A stretch of DNA of 64,000 nucleotides from JAYYPW01 sp036128855 (GCA_036128855.1 JAYYPW010000013.1:124001-188000); one strand, 5' to 3'. Positions 18,981 through 28,978 are shown, counted from the stretch's first letter. Program-made: numbers and translations. The notes: generated by a model not told the origin, from the sequence alone.

Positions 18981-20723
18981 ATGAGTTATCTTCCACTCTA
19001 TGCTCAGCTACAAGCGACCTTTAATAAGATCTTACAACAGAACTACTCCAACATAGAGTGTACATTTAACATTGAGTCGCCAAAAAACCCAGATCATGGA
19101 GACTTTTCATGCAATATTGCAATGATGTTAGCAAAAAAAATCAAAAAAAACCCGATGGAAATAGCTGAAACTATTTCCGAAAATATCAAAAACACAACCT
19201 CGCTCTCTCTTGATAAAATACTCGTTGCACGTCCAGGGTTTATCAATATATTCGTTAACCCCAAAGATTGGATGAAAAGTTTACCTGCCATCTTCCAAAA
19301 TAAAGAAGACTTCTTTCGTCCTAATATCGGAAAGAATCGCTCCGTATATCTAGAATATGTCTCATCTAATCCAACAGGACCTTTACACATAGGGCATGGG
19401 CGGTGTGGAGCGATTGGCTCCAGCCTAGCTTTACTATTCGAAGAAACTGGCTTTAATGTACATAGAGAATACTTTATAAATGACGCAGGTAGGCAGATCC
19501 ATATACTTGCGACTAGTGTCTGGTTACGTTTCTTACAGATTAAAAAACATAAGTTACTCTACCCTAAGAAGGCATATCAAGGATCATATATTCATGATAT
19601 TGCAGTAGAATTGTTGCAAGAAAACGAACTGCTGTCGATACCTGAACAACATCTTATGCCAGATTTAAATCCTGTACAAACAGACTCAAATCAAGATGAG
19701 AAGTGGCTAGAATTCTGCATCACCCTCTATCAAAGACTCTATCAGGCTAGTACTAGGGCATCATTTGAGAAAGCCTGTGTAAAATTTGTTTTAAAAATGA
19801 TCCAAAAAGAATGTGAAGATTTTAACGTCAACTTTGACGCATGGTTCTCCGAAAGAAGTTTAGTCAATGACGGATCAGTAGAAGCTAGCTTACTCGCGCT
19901 CAAAGAAAGGGATCATATCTACGAAAAAGATGGTGCAATTTGGTTTAAAGCGCAAAGTCTTGGTGACGAGAAAGACCGTGTATTAGTCAAAGCAAACGGA
20001 GACTATACTTATTTTGCGACAGATATTGCCTATCACTGGCACAAACTACAGACCCAACCAGATTTTATAATCGACATTATGGGAGCTGACCACCATGGCT
20101 ATATTCCTAGACTAAAGGCAGCATTAATTGGGCTAGGCATGGCTCCAGATAGATTTAATGCTATTATTTATCAATTCATCACATTAATGCAAAACCAACA
20201 GCAAGTACAAATGTCTACCCGGCAAGGTTCTTATGTAACACTACAAGAATTAATTGAGCAAGTTGGCCTAGATTGCGCTCGGTTTTACTTACTTCAGAAA
20301 AAGCCTGATCAGCACATCACTTTTGACCTAGATATTGCGAAAAAAGAATCCTTAGATAACCCTATTTTCAAAATACATTATGCCTATGCTCGAATAATGA
20401 GTATTTTACGTAAGCTCCCAAAAAACGCGATAGCCAAGAATCACCTTGATTACCTACCAAGCCATCATGAGAAAAGTATAATAAAATTACTCAACCGATA
20501 CCCAGACATACTACGCGCTTGTGTACGTGACCACTCGCTACACTACCTTTGTCAGTATCTATTGGAAGTTGCAAGCCAACTCCACAGTTATTATAGCACT
20601 ACAAAAATTATTCAAGAAGACCTTGAAATTTTATCACAGAGACACTACCTCATAGTATGTATAGCTAATACACTTAATAAAGGACTGGCCATACTTGGAC
20701 TTCAAGCTAAGGAAACCATGTAA
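18981..20723 (+). CDS. argS: Arginyl-tRNA synthetase
   Basis: This class I aminoacyl-tRNA synthetase charges tRNA-Arg. Its 580 residues match the family. Domains: Add-1 N-terminal domain (about 1-110), catalytic Rossmann domain with the HIGH motif in PTGPLHIGHGR, a modified KMSKS region (QMSTRQGSYVTL, as is usual in ArgRS), and a C-terminal helical anticodon-binding (DALR) domain. ATG 18981 gives the expected N-terminus. It starts a block shared with other gammaproteobacteria: argS, a SPOR protein, hslV, hslU. Confidence 0.96.
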   Translation: MSYLPLYAQLQATFNKILQQNYSNIECTFNIESPKNPDHGDFSCNIAMMLAKKIKKNPMEIAETISENIKNTTSLSLDKILVARPGFINIFVNPKDWMKSLPAIFQNKEDFFRPNIGKNRSVYLEYVSSNPTGPLHIGHGRCGAIGSSLALLFEETGFNVHREYFINDAGRQIHILATSVWLRFLQIKKHKLLYPKKAYQGSYIHDIAVELLQENELLSIPEQHLMPDLNPVQTDSNQDEKWLEFCITLYQRLYQASTRASFEKACVKFVLKMIQKECEDFNVNFDAWFSERSLVNDGSVEASLLALKERDHIYEKDGAIWFKAQSLGDEKDRVLVKANGDYTYFATDIAYHWHKLQTQPDFIIDIMGADHHGYIPRLKAALIGLGMAPDRFNAIIYQFITLMQNQQQVQMSTRQGSYVTLQELIEQVGLDCARFYLLQKKPDQHITFDLDIAKKESLDNPIFKIHYAYARIMSILRKLPKNAIAKNHLDYLPSHHEKSIIKLLNRYPDILRACVRDHSLHYLCQYLLEVASQLHSYYSTTKIIQEDLEILSQRHYLIVCIANTLNKGLAILGLQAKETM

Positions 20724-20740
20724 ACCGGAGGAGAAAGACC

Positions 20741-21235
20741 ATGTTTGCAGATTATGCGAGATACCAAACCCCAAAAAAAAGCAAATTTCGTTTCACATTT
20801 AGTCTAGCAGCTTGTATAGTTGCCTGCTTTGCCTTCACATTATACGCACCAACACTATATAAACATGGTGTTATTCAGATTGAAAGTATAGCTATGAGAA
20901 GTATTCCTACACTACAAGCTATTCAAAACAAAATATTCATACCAGTGCAACGTCACCAAGTTATCTTTAGACATGTTAACACAACTCGTCCTCGTCATGA
21001 CCACTTTCAATATCAACTCGATACACCTTGTCTAGCAAATTCTGTTTCTACACGAAAAATCAAAGATTCCCTCACACGGCAAGAACTGGATTTTACGGTA
21101 AAAACCTATCAACATAACAAGCAACCATGCAATATAGTATCTGTCGGGCCATATTCAAATTACACTGAAGCACAAGAAGCTCATTTGATCATGCAAGCTG
21201 AAAATATTAACCACACCCTATTTACAGAGAGGTAA
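20741..21235 (+). CDS. SPOR-domain cell-division protein, FtsN-like
   Basis: This 164-residue bitopic protein has a short cytoplasmic N-terminus starting MFADYARYQ and containing KKSKFRF, one membrane helix (about residues 24-42) and a periplasmic part. Residues about 88-160 look like a SPOR domain (YQLDTPCLAN, then NIVSVGPYSNYTEAQEAH). SPOR domains bind denuded septal peptidoglycan. Its position between argS and hslV matches FtsN-like proteins in relatives. It is much shorter than E. coli FtsN, lacking the long linker. A strong GGAGGAG ribosome site precedes ATG 20741. Confidence 0.75.
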   Translation: MFADYARYQTPKKSKFRFTFSLAACIVACFAFTLYAPTLYKHGVIQIESIAMRSIPTLQAIQNKIFIPVQRHQVIFRHVNTTRPRHDHFQYQLDTPCLANSVSTRKIKDSLTRQELDFTVKTYQHNKQPCNIVSVGPYSNYTEAQEAHLIMQAENINHTLFTER

Positions 21236-21238
21236 ACC

Positions 21239-21802
21239 ATGCACCATTCACATCAAGCAGAAAGATATCGCGCCACTACTATTTTATCTGTACGCAAAGG
21301 CAATACCGTAGCGATGGGAGGAGACGGACAGGTTTCACTCGGTTCTACAGTTATGAAAAAAAATGCAAAAAAAGTACGGCATCTTTTCAACAAACAAGTT
21401 TTAGCTGGTTTTGCTGGTGCAACCGCGGATGCATTCACCCTCTTTGAGCGTTTTGAAAAAAAACTCGAACAGTACCAAGGGAACCTACTTAAAGCAGCAG
21501 TAGAACTAGCAAAAGACTGGCGTACTGATAAAGTATTACGTCGACTTGAAGCCTTGCTTGTAGTTGCTGATAAAACCACCTCTCTCATGATTAGTGGTAA
21601 TGGAGATGTGATAGAACCAGAAAATAGCATAATGGCAATTGGTTCAGGTGGAGACTATGCAAAAGCTGCTGCAAATGCATTGGTAAAAAACACGGATTTA
21701 GACGCGACAACAATCGTCAAAGAAGGATTAACCATTGCAGCAGATATATGTGTTTATACCAATCATGAGCTATGCATCATGGAGCTTGAAAGCAACAGCT
21801 AA
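21239..21802 (+). CDS. hslV: ATP-dependent protease proteolytic subunit HslV
   Basis: This is the peptidase subunit of the HslUV (ClpQY) protease, an N-terminal-nucleophile hydrolase. The conserved core begins TTILSVRKGNTVAMGGDGQ; its first Thr is the catalytic nucleophile. Twelve residues precede it, compared with one in E. coli, so a short propeptide must be removed between Ala and Thr. No alternative start is available in this segment, and a GAGAGG ribosome site precedes ATG 21239. Later marks are GGTADAFTLFERFE-like (GATADAFTLFERFEKKLE) and AIGSGGDYAKAAA. It is followed directly by hslU. Confidence 0.95.
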   Translation: MHHSHQAERYRATTILSVRKGNTVAMGGDGQVSLGSTVMKKNAKKVRHLFNKQVLAGFAGATADAFTLFERFEKKLEQYQGNLLKAAVELAKDWRTDKVLRRLEALLVVADKTTSLMISGNGDVIEPENSIMAIGSGGDYAKAAANALVKNTDLDATTIVKEGLTIAADICVYTNHELCIMELESNS

Positions 21803-21813
21803 GGAATGAATCT

Positions 21814-23157
21814 ATGAATATTGAAAACAAAGAGTACCTAAACCCACCCACACCTACACCAGCTGAGATTGTAACGCTGTTGGACCAACATATTGTGGGA
21901 CAGAAGTCAGCAAAAAAAGCAGTAGCCATTGCTATTAGAAACCGCTGGCGTAGATTACAAGCCGGTGAACTACGCAACGAAATATCACCAAAAAATATTT
22001 TAATGATTGGACCAACCGGTGTTGGGAAAACCGAAATTGCTCGTAGAATTGCAAAAATAGTACAAGCCCCTTTTGTCAAAATAGAAGCCACAAAATTCAC
22101 AGAAGTTGGCTATGTAGGTAGAGATGTAGACTCTATCATACGAGATCTTGTTGCAAATGGAATCAAAGTTGTACGCGAACATGCTTTAGCAGATGTTCAG
22201 GAACAGGCAGCACTAAATGCAGAAGAAATCATTTTGAATGCACTTCTACCCAAAAGTGAGAAGCCAGAAGAAGATAATAAGCATTCAGAGGCCAAAGAGG
22301 TCTACAGGCGCAAGTATCGTGCTGGAGAATTAGATGACCGCACTATAAGTATAGAAACGAAACACGGACAAGTTGGTTTCGAGATTATGGCACCGGCCGG
22401 CATGGAAGACATGTCTAGTCAATTACAAAATATCTTTCAAAATATGAATCTTGAAAAAGGTAAACAGCAAAGTTTACTCATAAAAGATGCCAAAATAAGT
22501 TTACAGCAGCAAGAAGCACAGAACCTTCTTAATGAAGAACAAATTCGCCAAGACGCTGTTCGATATGTAGAGGAAAACGGCATTGTTTTTCTCGACGAAA
22601 TTGATAAAGTGGTTAAAAATGCAGGTCATGGCGGCGAGGTTTCTCGAGAAGGTGTACAAAGAGATCTATTACCACTGATTGAGGGTACAACCGTACAAAC
22701 CAAATATGGGAGCATCAAGACAGACCATATATTGTTTATTGCATCAGGAGCATTCATGGGTACAAAGCCATCAGACATGATCTCAGAATTACAAGGCAGG
22801 CTCCCTATACGAGTAGAACTTGACGCCTTAAGTAGTGAGGACTTTACAAGAATTCTAACTCAACCAACAGCCTCACTCACAAAGCAATACCAAGCTTTAC
22901 TTAAAACAGAGAAAGTCACTCTTCAGTTCACTGATGATGGCATAGAAACAGTGGCGAATATTGCATTTAAGGTGAATGAAAAAAGTGACAACATTGGAGC
23001 TCGTCGATTACATACTATTATGGAAAAATTACTTGAGGAAGTATCATTTTCAGCTGATAGTAGCATAGCTAAGACTATTACCATCAATAAGACATACGTG
23101 GATAAGCAACTACTAGAATTAGCTGACGATGAAGATCTTAGTAAATGGGTTTTATAA
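21814..23157 (+). CDS. hslU: ATP-dependent protease ATPase subunit HslU
   Basis: This AAA+ unfoldase forms the HslUV protease with the preceding gene product. The length of 447 residues is normal. Walker A is GPTGVGKTEIARR; the pore-loop region follows at GYVGRD; the I domain covers about 110-240; Walker B is GIVFLDEIDK; the sensor 2 region is KSDNIGARRLHTIMEKLLE. The C-terminal end is WVL rather than the more usual RYIL; the last residues insert into HslV pockets, so this ending is slightly atypical. Confidence 0.96.
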   Translation: MNIENKEYLNPPTPTPAEIVTLLDQHIVGQKSAKKAVAIAIRNRWRRLQAGELRNEISPKNILMIGPTGVGKTEIARRIAKIVQAPFVKIEATKFTEVGYVGRDVDSIIRDLVANGIKVVREHALADVQEQAALNAEEIILNALLPKSEKPEEDNKHSEAKEVYRRKYRAGELDDRTISIETKHGQVGFEIMAPAGMEDMSSQLQNIFQNMNLEKGKQQSLLIKDAKISLQQQEAQNLLNEEQIRQDAVRYVEENGIVFLDEIDKVVKNAGHGGEVSREGVQRDLLPLIEGTTVQTKYGSIKTDHILFIASGAFMGTKPSDMISELQGRLPIRVELDALSSEDFTRILTQPTASLTKQYQALLKTEKVTLQFTDDGIETVANIAFKVNEKSDNIGARRLHTIMEKLLEEVSFSADSSIAKTITINKTYVDKQLLELADDEDLSKWVL

Positions 23158-23211
23158 AACACCATCTACTAAATAACAAAGAGCAAGGATACGATAACTT
23201 ACAAAGAAGTC

Positions 23212-23238
23212 TTGCATTTAACACAACTTTTTGATAAT
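23212..23238 (+). promoter_or_regulatory. Probable sigma-70 promoter of the initiator tRNA/nusA operon
   Basis: A TTGCAT at 23212-23217 is followed by GATAAT at 23233-23238 (15-base spacer), or an alternative TAATAT at 23235-23240 (17-base spacer). Transcription would begin near 23246, just ahead of the tRNA at 23251. The call is from motif and position only. Confidence 0.5.
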
Positions 23239-23250
23239 ATACCCTTACAT

Positions 23251-23324
<74 letters not shown>

Positions 23325-23332
23325 AACAAGAG

Positions 23333-23360
23333 AAAAATGAGCCTACTGGCTCTTTTTTTT
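23333..23360 (+). terminator. Rho-independent terminator between tRNA and rimP
   Basis: A five-base-pair stem (GAGCC at 23339-23343, GGCTC at 23348-23352, loop TACT) is followed by eight T residues at 23353-23360; the upstream A-rich run can extend the stem. It lies between the tRNA and rimP, so it probably ends most tRNA transcripts and lets a fraction continue into the nusA/infB genes. Confidence 0.8.
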
Positions 23361-23379
23361 ACTGAAAGGTATACAAGAT

Positions 23380-23847
23380 ATGAAAGTAAATAGCGATATA
23401 CAAAAACACATATTACAGTGTGTTGAAGCTTGTGAGCTTCAGTTATATGGCACAGAATATATACCTGGATCACCCCAGCATAAAATACGTATCTACATCG
23501 ATACACCAAATAGCTCAATTGGTGCCGACGACTGCCAGCGTGTTGGACAATACCTTCGTGACTATGCGAGCGTGCACTGCCCCTTTTTATTACAGTCACT
23601 TATAGAAGTATCGTCCCCAGGCTTAGATAGAATACTTTTCACATTAGCACATTGCAAAGACAACATTGGCAAAAAAGTACGTTGCAAATTAAAAATACCA
23701 GTTGAAGAACGTAAAAATTTCACCGGTGTACTACAAGATGTCACCGATCAAACCCTTTCCCTTGCATTAGACCAAAACCATTGTGAAATATTATGGGATA
23801 ACGTCGAGAGAATCCGTATAATTTACCAGCCAGAGAGTAAAACATGA
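23380..23847 (+). CDS. rimP: Ribosome maturation factor RimP
   Basis: RimP assists maturation of the 30S subunit. The 155-residue product has the two-domain layout: an N-terminal alpha/beta domain ending in the conserved SSPGLDRILF block (near residue 85) and a C-terminal SH3-like barrel (VRCKLKIPVEERKNFTGVLQ). It occupies the standard first protein position of the nusA operon and overlaps nusA by 4 bases. ATG 23380 is preceded by a weak AAAGGT site. Confidence 0.93.
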   Translation: MKVNSDIQKHILQCVEACELQLYGTEYIPGSPQHKIRIYIDTPNSSIGADDCQRVGQYLRDYASVHCPFLLQSLIEVSSPGLDRILFTLAHCKDNIGKKVRCKLKIPVEERKNFTGVLQDVTDQTLSLALDQNHCEILWDNVERIRIIYQPESKT

Positions 23848-25331
23848 ACAGCGAAGAAATAAAGTTATTTTTAGAATCACAAAGCCATCTCAATGACATC
23901 CCTATAGAGGAAATAGCCAAAGAGCTAGCAGAAGCAATGAAACATGTATTCATAAAGAGCATGCGACTCGACCCCGATACGAATCTAGATATAGAAATAG
24001 ATACAAGTACAGGGAAAATGGAAGTATCAAGAATTTGGAAAATCGTTGCTGACGACGCACTCGTAAATCCGCATCAAGAAATGACCTTAACCGAAGCACT
24101 AAAAATCACAGATGAAGCAATCATTGATGAAAGTATGGCAATCGAACTACCTAGCGAGCAACTTGGACTAGGCAGAATAGCTGCACAACAGCTTAAACAG
24201 CAGATTACCCGTATCATGCGTGAAGGGCAGAATAAAAAACAAAAGTCTGTCTATGCTAGCCAGATAGGTGAAACGATAAGCGGTGTTGTAAAAAGAACCA
24301 CAAGAGATCTCGTTGTAGTTGAACTTAGCCCAGAAGCAGATGGAGTTCTCAAGCAAGCCAATATCATCCCACGTGAAAACTTCCGAGTAGACGACCGTAT
24401 TAAAGCAGAGATTATCAACACAGAGCCAGATTATCGTAACGCTGTTGTAGAGCTAAGTAGAACAAGTAATAATTTTTTAAAAAACCAATTCTACACTGAA
24501 GTCCCTGAAATTCATGAAGGAAGTATCGAAATAAAAGCGGTAGCACGTGATCCTGGCTCAAGAGCGAAAATCGCAGTAAAGAGCAACGACAAACGAGTAG
24601 ACCCGATAGGAGCATGTATCGGCATGCGGGGAGCACGTGTTCAAGGCGTCTCTAATGAACTCAATGGTGAACGTATTGATATCATTTTATGGGATGATGA
24701 CCCAGCAAAAATAGTAATTAATGCCTTATCTCCAGGAGAAATTGATAGCATTACAATCAATGAAGAAGAAAAGAGCATGGAGATAACTGTAAACCCTGAA
24801 CAATTAGCACAGGTAATTGGCAGAGGTGGGCAGAATATAAGTCTAGCTAGTGAACTGACTGAGTGGAAGTTAAACGTAGTGAGATCAGAAGAAACAGAAA
24901 ACGATCTTAAGACAGAGCAACTTAGCGGCCTACTAGATGTAGATACAGAAATAGCTGCAATATTAGTCCGAGAAAACATTTACACAGCTGATGCTATCGT
25001 ATCGTATGGTAAAGACAAATTACTAGAAATTGATGAATTTGATGATGACATCGCTGATGCACTCATAGAAAGAGCGCAAGAGGCAAGCCTAGAGCTATCA
25101 TTAGCCGATGACTCGAAGGGTGAGACCAGCTCAGAATCAGACCTCAGTCAGGTTTCAGGTTTGACTGATGAGCAAATCAACAAACTAATTGAAAATAATA
25201 TTAAAACTCAGAATGATTTAGCTGAGTTGGCAACAGATGAGTTATTAGAAATTTTGCCTATAGATGAAAAAAAGGCAGGAGATTTAATTATGGAAGCAAG
25301 AAAACCTTGGTTTATCGACGATGAGGAATAG
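23844..25331 (+). CDS. nusA: Transcription elongation/termination factor NusA
   Basis: NusA binds RNA polymerase and modulates pausing, termination and antitermination. The 495 residues match E. coli in length and layout: N-terminal polymerase-binding domain, S1 domain (ETISGVVKRTTRDLVVVEL), two KH domains (GACIGMRGARVQGV and QVIGRGGQNISLAS), and two C-terminal acidic repeats, the second ending near EARKPWF. The acidic repeats are typical of gammaproteobacteria. The stop is 5 bases before the infB start. Confidence 0.96.
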   Translation: MNSEEIKLFLESQSHLNDIPIEEIAKELAEAMKHVFIKSMRLDPDTNLDIEIDTSTGKMEVSRIWKIVADDALVNPHQEMTLTEALKITDEAIIDESMAIELPSEQLGLGRIAAQQLKQQITRIMREGQNKKQKSVYASQIGETISGVVKRTTRDLVVVELSPEADGVLKQANIIPRENFRVDDRIKAEIINTEPDYRNAVVELSRTSNNFLKNQFYTEVPEIHEGSIEIKAVARDPGSRAKIAVKSNDKRVDPIGACIGMRGARVQGVSNELNGERIDIILWDDDPAKIVINALSPGEIDSITINEEEKSMEITVNPEQLAQVIGRGGQNISLASELTEWKLNVVRSEETENDLKTEQLSGLLDVDTEIAAILVRENIYTADAIVSYGKDKLLEIDEFDDDIADALIERAQEASLELSLADDSKGETSSESDLSQVSGLTDEQINKLIENNIKTQNDLAELATDELLEILPIDEKKAGDLIMEARKPWFIDDEE

Positions 25332-25336
25332 TCAGA

Positions 25337-27646
25337 GTGGGAATATCAGAAAAGCTGACTATTGCACATATAGTCAAAACAGTTAAGAATTTAGATAAAG
25401 ATGATCTTTTGAAGACGCTAGCACAATCCGGACTACGCGCCGAGAATGAAAGTACACCATTATCTAAAGAGCAACAGGCCGCAATACTGCAATATATCCG
25501 CAATAAAAAGAAGACAGATGTAATCAAGCCGAAAAAAAAGCTATCCCTGAGTAAAAAAGAACCCCCTACTCGAACTCAAAAAACTTCTATATCAAGCGAT
25601 TTAGACAACATACATCGTGCTGATAGACCGATAATATCACTGGACAATAAGTTCAAGAAGACTCAACCAACACAAACACCAGCGAAGAAGCCAGAGAAAC
25701 CTAAGGCCACTAAAAAAGCACCTATTGAACAAGCACAACCCAAAGCACTTTCTGTTGAAGAAGTACTTGCTGAACGCGCAAAAAAACAAGCAACCACCTC
25801 TGAACAACCAACTACTGTAGAGGAAAAGAACACACAACAAAAAACCAGTATCACGACTACTATCGAAATACCAAGCAGGTTAACGATTGCAGAGCTAGCA
25901 GAAAAAACCCACAAAAAACCAGCTGATATTATCAAAGCTTTCTTTGACCTTGGTGAGATGGTAACCATAAATCAGATAATCCCGTTTGAAATGGCAGAGA
26001 TAGCATTAGAAACGTTTCAATATAAAGCAAAACTAAATAATGTGCTTGACCAGGCCAACACACAGGCCACACCTCAAGATGACATACTAGAAGAGACAGG
26101 CAAAGAAGACATACGCCCTCGAGCAGCCGTTGTAACCATCATGGGACATGTCGACCACGGTAAAACCACCCTCCTCGACACAATCCGTCGCAGTAAAATC
26201 ACAGAAAAAGAATCTGGAGGAATCACACAGCATATTGGAGCATACCAAGTAAACACAAAACATGGGCCAATCACATTTCTAGATACTCCTGGGCACGAAG
26301 CATTTTCAGCCATGCGCGCTCGAGGGTCAAAGATAACTGACATTATTATCTTAGTTGTAGCAGCGAATGACGGGGTTATGCCACAAACTAAAGAGGCAAT
26401 TCAACATGCGAAGGAAGCTAAAGTACCCATCATAGTAGCAGTAAACAAAATCGATAAAGACGACGCAGACCCAGAAAAAATACGCACTGAATTAAGTAAA
26501 GAAGAACTAATACCAGAAGAATGGGGAGGCGATACAATATTCCAGAACATCTCTGCCAAAGCGGGTACCAATATTGAAACATTACTTGAATCTATTGCCC
26601 TACAGGCAGAAGTACTCGAGCTCAAAGCAGACTATCAGTCACAACCCCGTGGAATCATCATAGAATCACGTGTAGACAAAGGACTTGGAAGCGTTGCTAC
26701 TGTTTTAGTACAATCAGGTACATTTAAACGTGGGGACTGTATTATTGCAGGAGAGCAGTACGGAAAAATACGTAGTATGCACGATGACCTACGGAAAATT
26801 CAGCAGCAAGCTGGACCATCTGTTGCTGTAGAAATTACAGGACTAGCGAGCCTACCTAACGCTGGAGACCAAGTAGTAAAGGTTAAAAATGAGCGTAAGG
26901 CACGTGATATTGCTCAGCAACGTCAAACTATTGCGCGCATACGCGATATCGCGCATGCGAAAAAATTAAAAAATGAAGCAGTTGTAGCCCAACTTACGAC
27001 AGAAGGAACCGAGAAAAAGTTTCTGAAAATTATTCTCAAAGCAGACGTACACGGATCCCTTGAAGCTATTAAAGGCAGCATAGCAAAAGCAAACCATAAA
27101 GAAGGTGCTGAGGTGCACATAGAAATTGTCGATAGTAGTGTTGGCGCTATTACAACATCCGATATTATGCGTGCAAAAACAGCAGAATGTATTATTATAG
27201 GATTTAATGTTAGAGCAGACTCTGCTGCAAAAAAAGCACAAGCACAAGAAAGTACACAGATCGAATATTTTAGTATCATTTATGCACTATTAGATTTTCT
27301 CGAAGATCTAGCACTTGGTATGCAAGAGCCAAAAAAACGTGAAGTAATTATCGGCACAGCTGAAGTGAAAGAAGTCTTTAGATCTTCTAAATTTGGGACT
27401 ATCGCAGGATGTCTCGTCGTCGAAGGTATAATTAGACGTAAAGCAGGAATTCGTGTATTGAGAAACCAAAAAGTCATATTTGAAGGCACAATTGATTCAC
27501 TAAGACGTTTTAATGACAACGTAGAAGAAGTAAAAAATGGTATCGAATGTGGTATTGGTGTTACCGGTTACTCAGATATTAAAAACGGGGATAATCTAGA
27601 GGCTTATACAATAGAATTGGTTCCCCCACAACGAAAAAACACTTAG
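25337..27646 (+). CDS. infB: Translation initiation factor IF-2
   Basis: IF-2 is the GTPase that places initiator tRNA on the 30S subunit. The 769-residue protein has an IF2 N-terminal helical segment, a Lys/Gln/Pro/Thr-rich linker (about 55-180), and the GTPase domain with G1 GHVDHGKTT, G3 DTPGHEAF and G4 NKID. Barrel domains follow, with the C-terminal fMet-tRNA-binding domain at the end. The start is GTG 25337. The linker is shorter than that of E. coli (890 residues in all). It lies downstream of the initiator tRNA in the same operon. Confidence 0.96.
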   Translation: MGISEKLTIAHIVKTVKNLDKDDLLKTLAQSGLRAENESTPLSKEQQAAILQYIRNKKKTDVIKPKKKLSLSKKEPPTRTQKTSISSDLDNIHRADRPIISLDNKFKKTQPTQTPAKKPEKPKATKKAPIEQAQPKALSVEEVLAERAKKQATTSEQPTTVEEKNTQQKTSITTTIEIPSRLTIAELAEKTHKKPADIIKAFFDLGEMVTINQIIPFEMAEIALETFQYKAKLNNVLDQANTQATPQDDILEETGKEDIRPRAAVVTIMGHVDHGKTTLLDTIRRSKITEKESGGITQHIGAYQVNTKHGPITFLDTPGHEAFSAMRARGSKITDIIILVVAANDGVMPQTKEAIQHAKEAKVPIIVAVNKIDKDDADPEKIRTELSKEELIPEEWGGDTIFQNISAKAGTNIETLLESIALQAEVLELKADYQSQPRGIIIESRVDKGLGSVATVLVQSGTFKRGDCIIAGEQYGKIRSMHDDLRKIQQQAGPSVAVEITGLASLPNAGDQVVKVKNERKARDIAQQRQTIARIRDIAHAKKLKNEAVVAQLTTEGTEKKFLKIILKADVHGSLEAIKGSIAKANHKEGAEVHIEIVDSSVGAITTSDIMRAKTAECIIIGFNVRADSAAKKAQAQESTQIEYFSIIYALLDFLEDLALGMQEPKKREVIIGTAEVKEVFRSSKFGTIAGCLVVEGIIRRKAGIRVLRNQKVIFEGTIDSLRRFNDNVEEVKNGIECGIGVTGYSDIKNGDNLEAYTIELVPPQRKNT

Positions 27647-27652
27647 CAAGCT

Positions 27653-27955
27653 ATGCCACACCGTAGAGATTTACAACTAGCAGCTCTCATAAAAAGCAAA
27701 ATAGCCGAATACTGCCAATTAAATAGCCTCCTTAGTGACATAACAATACTTAATGTAACTATGCAGGACAAAAAAAATGCCATAATACACTACGTACCCA
27801 TTCAGAGTACATTAGAATATGAATCTCTAGTTGCATTACAAAAAAAATTAGACAGCACAATCCCTCAGATACGACACTACGTTGCACAAGAGACTAATAT
27901 GCGAGCAATACCACAGATTCGGTTCAGTCCATCACTAGAAAATTTATCTCCATGA
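27653..27955 (+). CDS. rbfA: Ribosome-binding factor A
   Basis: RbfA is a cold-shock and 30S maturation factor with a KH-like fold. The 100-residue product begins RRDLQLAALIKSKIAEYCQ, matching the conserved N-terminal helix, and has the helix-kink region before RAIPQIRFSPS, the usual end of the core fold. It lacks the 25-30 residue disordered tail of the E. coli protein. It is 6 bases downstream of infB and overlaps truB by 4 bases. Confidence 0.88.
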   Translation: MPHRRDLQLAALIKSKIAEYCQLNSLLSDITILNVTMQDKKNAIIHYVPIQSTLEYESLVALQKKLDSTIPQIRHYVAQETNMRAIPQIRFSPSLENLSP

Positions 27956-28872
27956 CGTCTATCAAGAAATATGTAGGTGACGGCTTTGTGCTTGTAGACA
28001 AACCAATAAATCTATCATCACATCAAGCCATTAAAGCTATAAAAAAATTATGTACTGGAAAAATAGGACACTCAGGGACCCTTGATCCATTTGCAACAGG
28101 CATGCTGGTGGTATCTGTTGGTCAAGCATCTAAATTCATGCAGTATCAGATAATAAAAGACAAAACTTACTCAGCATCATTACAACTCGGGATACAGACA
28201 GACACTCAAGATTGTACAGGAAAAATTATCAAGCAAGCACCCATTCCAAAAATTGAAAATGCGACTATACATAATACACTACTTACCTACTTTACTGGAG
28301 AAATAGAGCAAGTAGCATCCAAATTTTCAGCTCTTAAACACAAAGGCAAGCCTTCTTACAAGTATGCGAGAGCTGGAATTGATATTCCTGAAAAAAAACG
28401 TAAAATCACAATACACGGTTATGACAAAGTAGCTTACGACCCAAAACTTGGAATAATTTCTTTCCAAGTAACCTGTAGCTCTGGAACTTATATTAGAGCG
28501 CTTGGAGAAGATATTGCAAAAAAGCTTGGCAGCTATGGTCATATTACACAACTTAGACGCTTATCTGTTCATCCATGGCAACCTGAAAGCATGCACCTAC
28601 CTAGTAAATTTCAAGAAAATACTATTCAAAACTTCATACAACCTATTGATATGACCCTTCTGCACCTCCCACGCTTGGAACTATCGACAAAAGAAATAGA
28701 AAAATTAAAGATGGGACAGTGGATAAATGCAGCTAATGACAGCATAGATAATAGCTTATATAGAACATATGATACTAAGCAGAAATTTTGCGGATTAGTC
28801 CGCTGTAAAATGCCCTATCACAAACCACAAAAAATGCTCATATCAAGCAACAGTCCAAAAGATAAAGCATGA
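27952..28872 (+). CDS. truB: tRNA pseudouridine-55 synthase
   Basis: TruB converts U55 of the tRNA T-loop to pseudouridine. The 306-residue protein carries the catalytic block GHSGTLDPFATG (catalytic Asp near residue 45), the later KSYKYARAG-like block (KPSYKYARAG), and the CSSGTYIRALGEDIAKKLG motif, all characteristic of TruB. The C-terminal PUA-like region is degenerate. It follows rbfA in the standard operon order. Confidence 0.95.
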   Translation: MTSIKKYVGDGFVLVDKPINLSSHQAIKAIKKLCTGKIGHSGTLDPFATGMLVVSVGQASKFMQYQIIKDKTYSASLQLGIQTDTQDCTGKIIKQAPIPKIENATIHNTLLTYFTGEIEQVASKFSALKHKGKPSYKYARAGIDIPEKKRKITIHGYDKVAYDPKLGIISFQVTCSSGTYIRALGEDIAKKLGSYGHITQLRRLSVHPWQPESMHLPSKFQENTIQNFIQPIDMTLLHLPRLELSTKEIEKLKMGQWINAANDSIDNSLYRTYDTKQKFCGLVRCKMPYHKPQKMLISSNSPKDKA

Positions 28873-28902
28873 TCAAAAACAGATATTTAGCCGAGTACAT
28901 CA

Positions 28903-28931
28903 TTGCATTTATCAACATAATCATATATAAT
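28903..28931 (+). promoter_or_regulatory. Probable sigma-70 promoter for rpsO-pnp
   Basis: TTGCAT (28903-28908), a 17-base spacer and a perfect TATAAT (28926-28931) lie in the gap between truB and rpsO. Transcription should start near 28938. This rules out the TTG at 28940 as a realistic rpsO start and supports GTG 28979. E. coli also has an rpsO promoter inside this operon. Confidence 0.65.
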
Positions 28932-28978
28932 CAACACGATTGAAAGTCTATTATATATCGCAACTCAAGGAGAACAAC

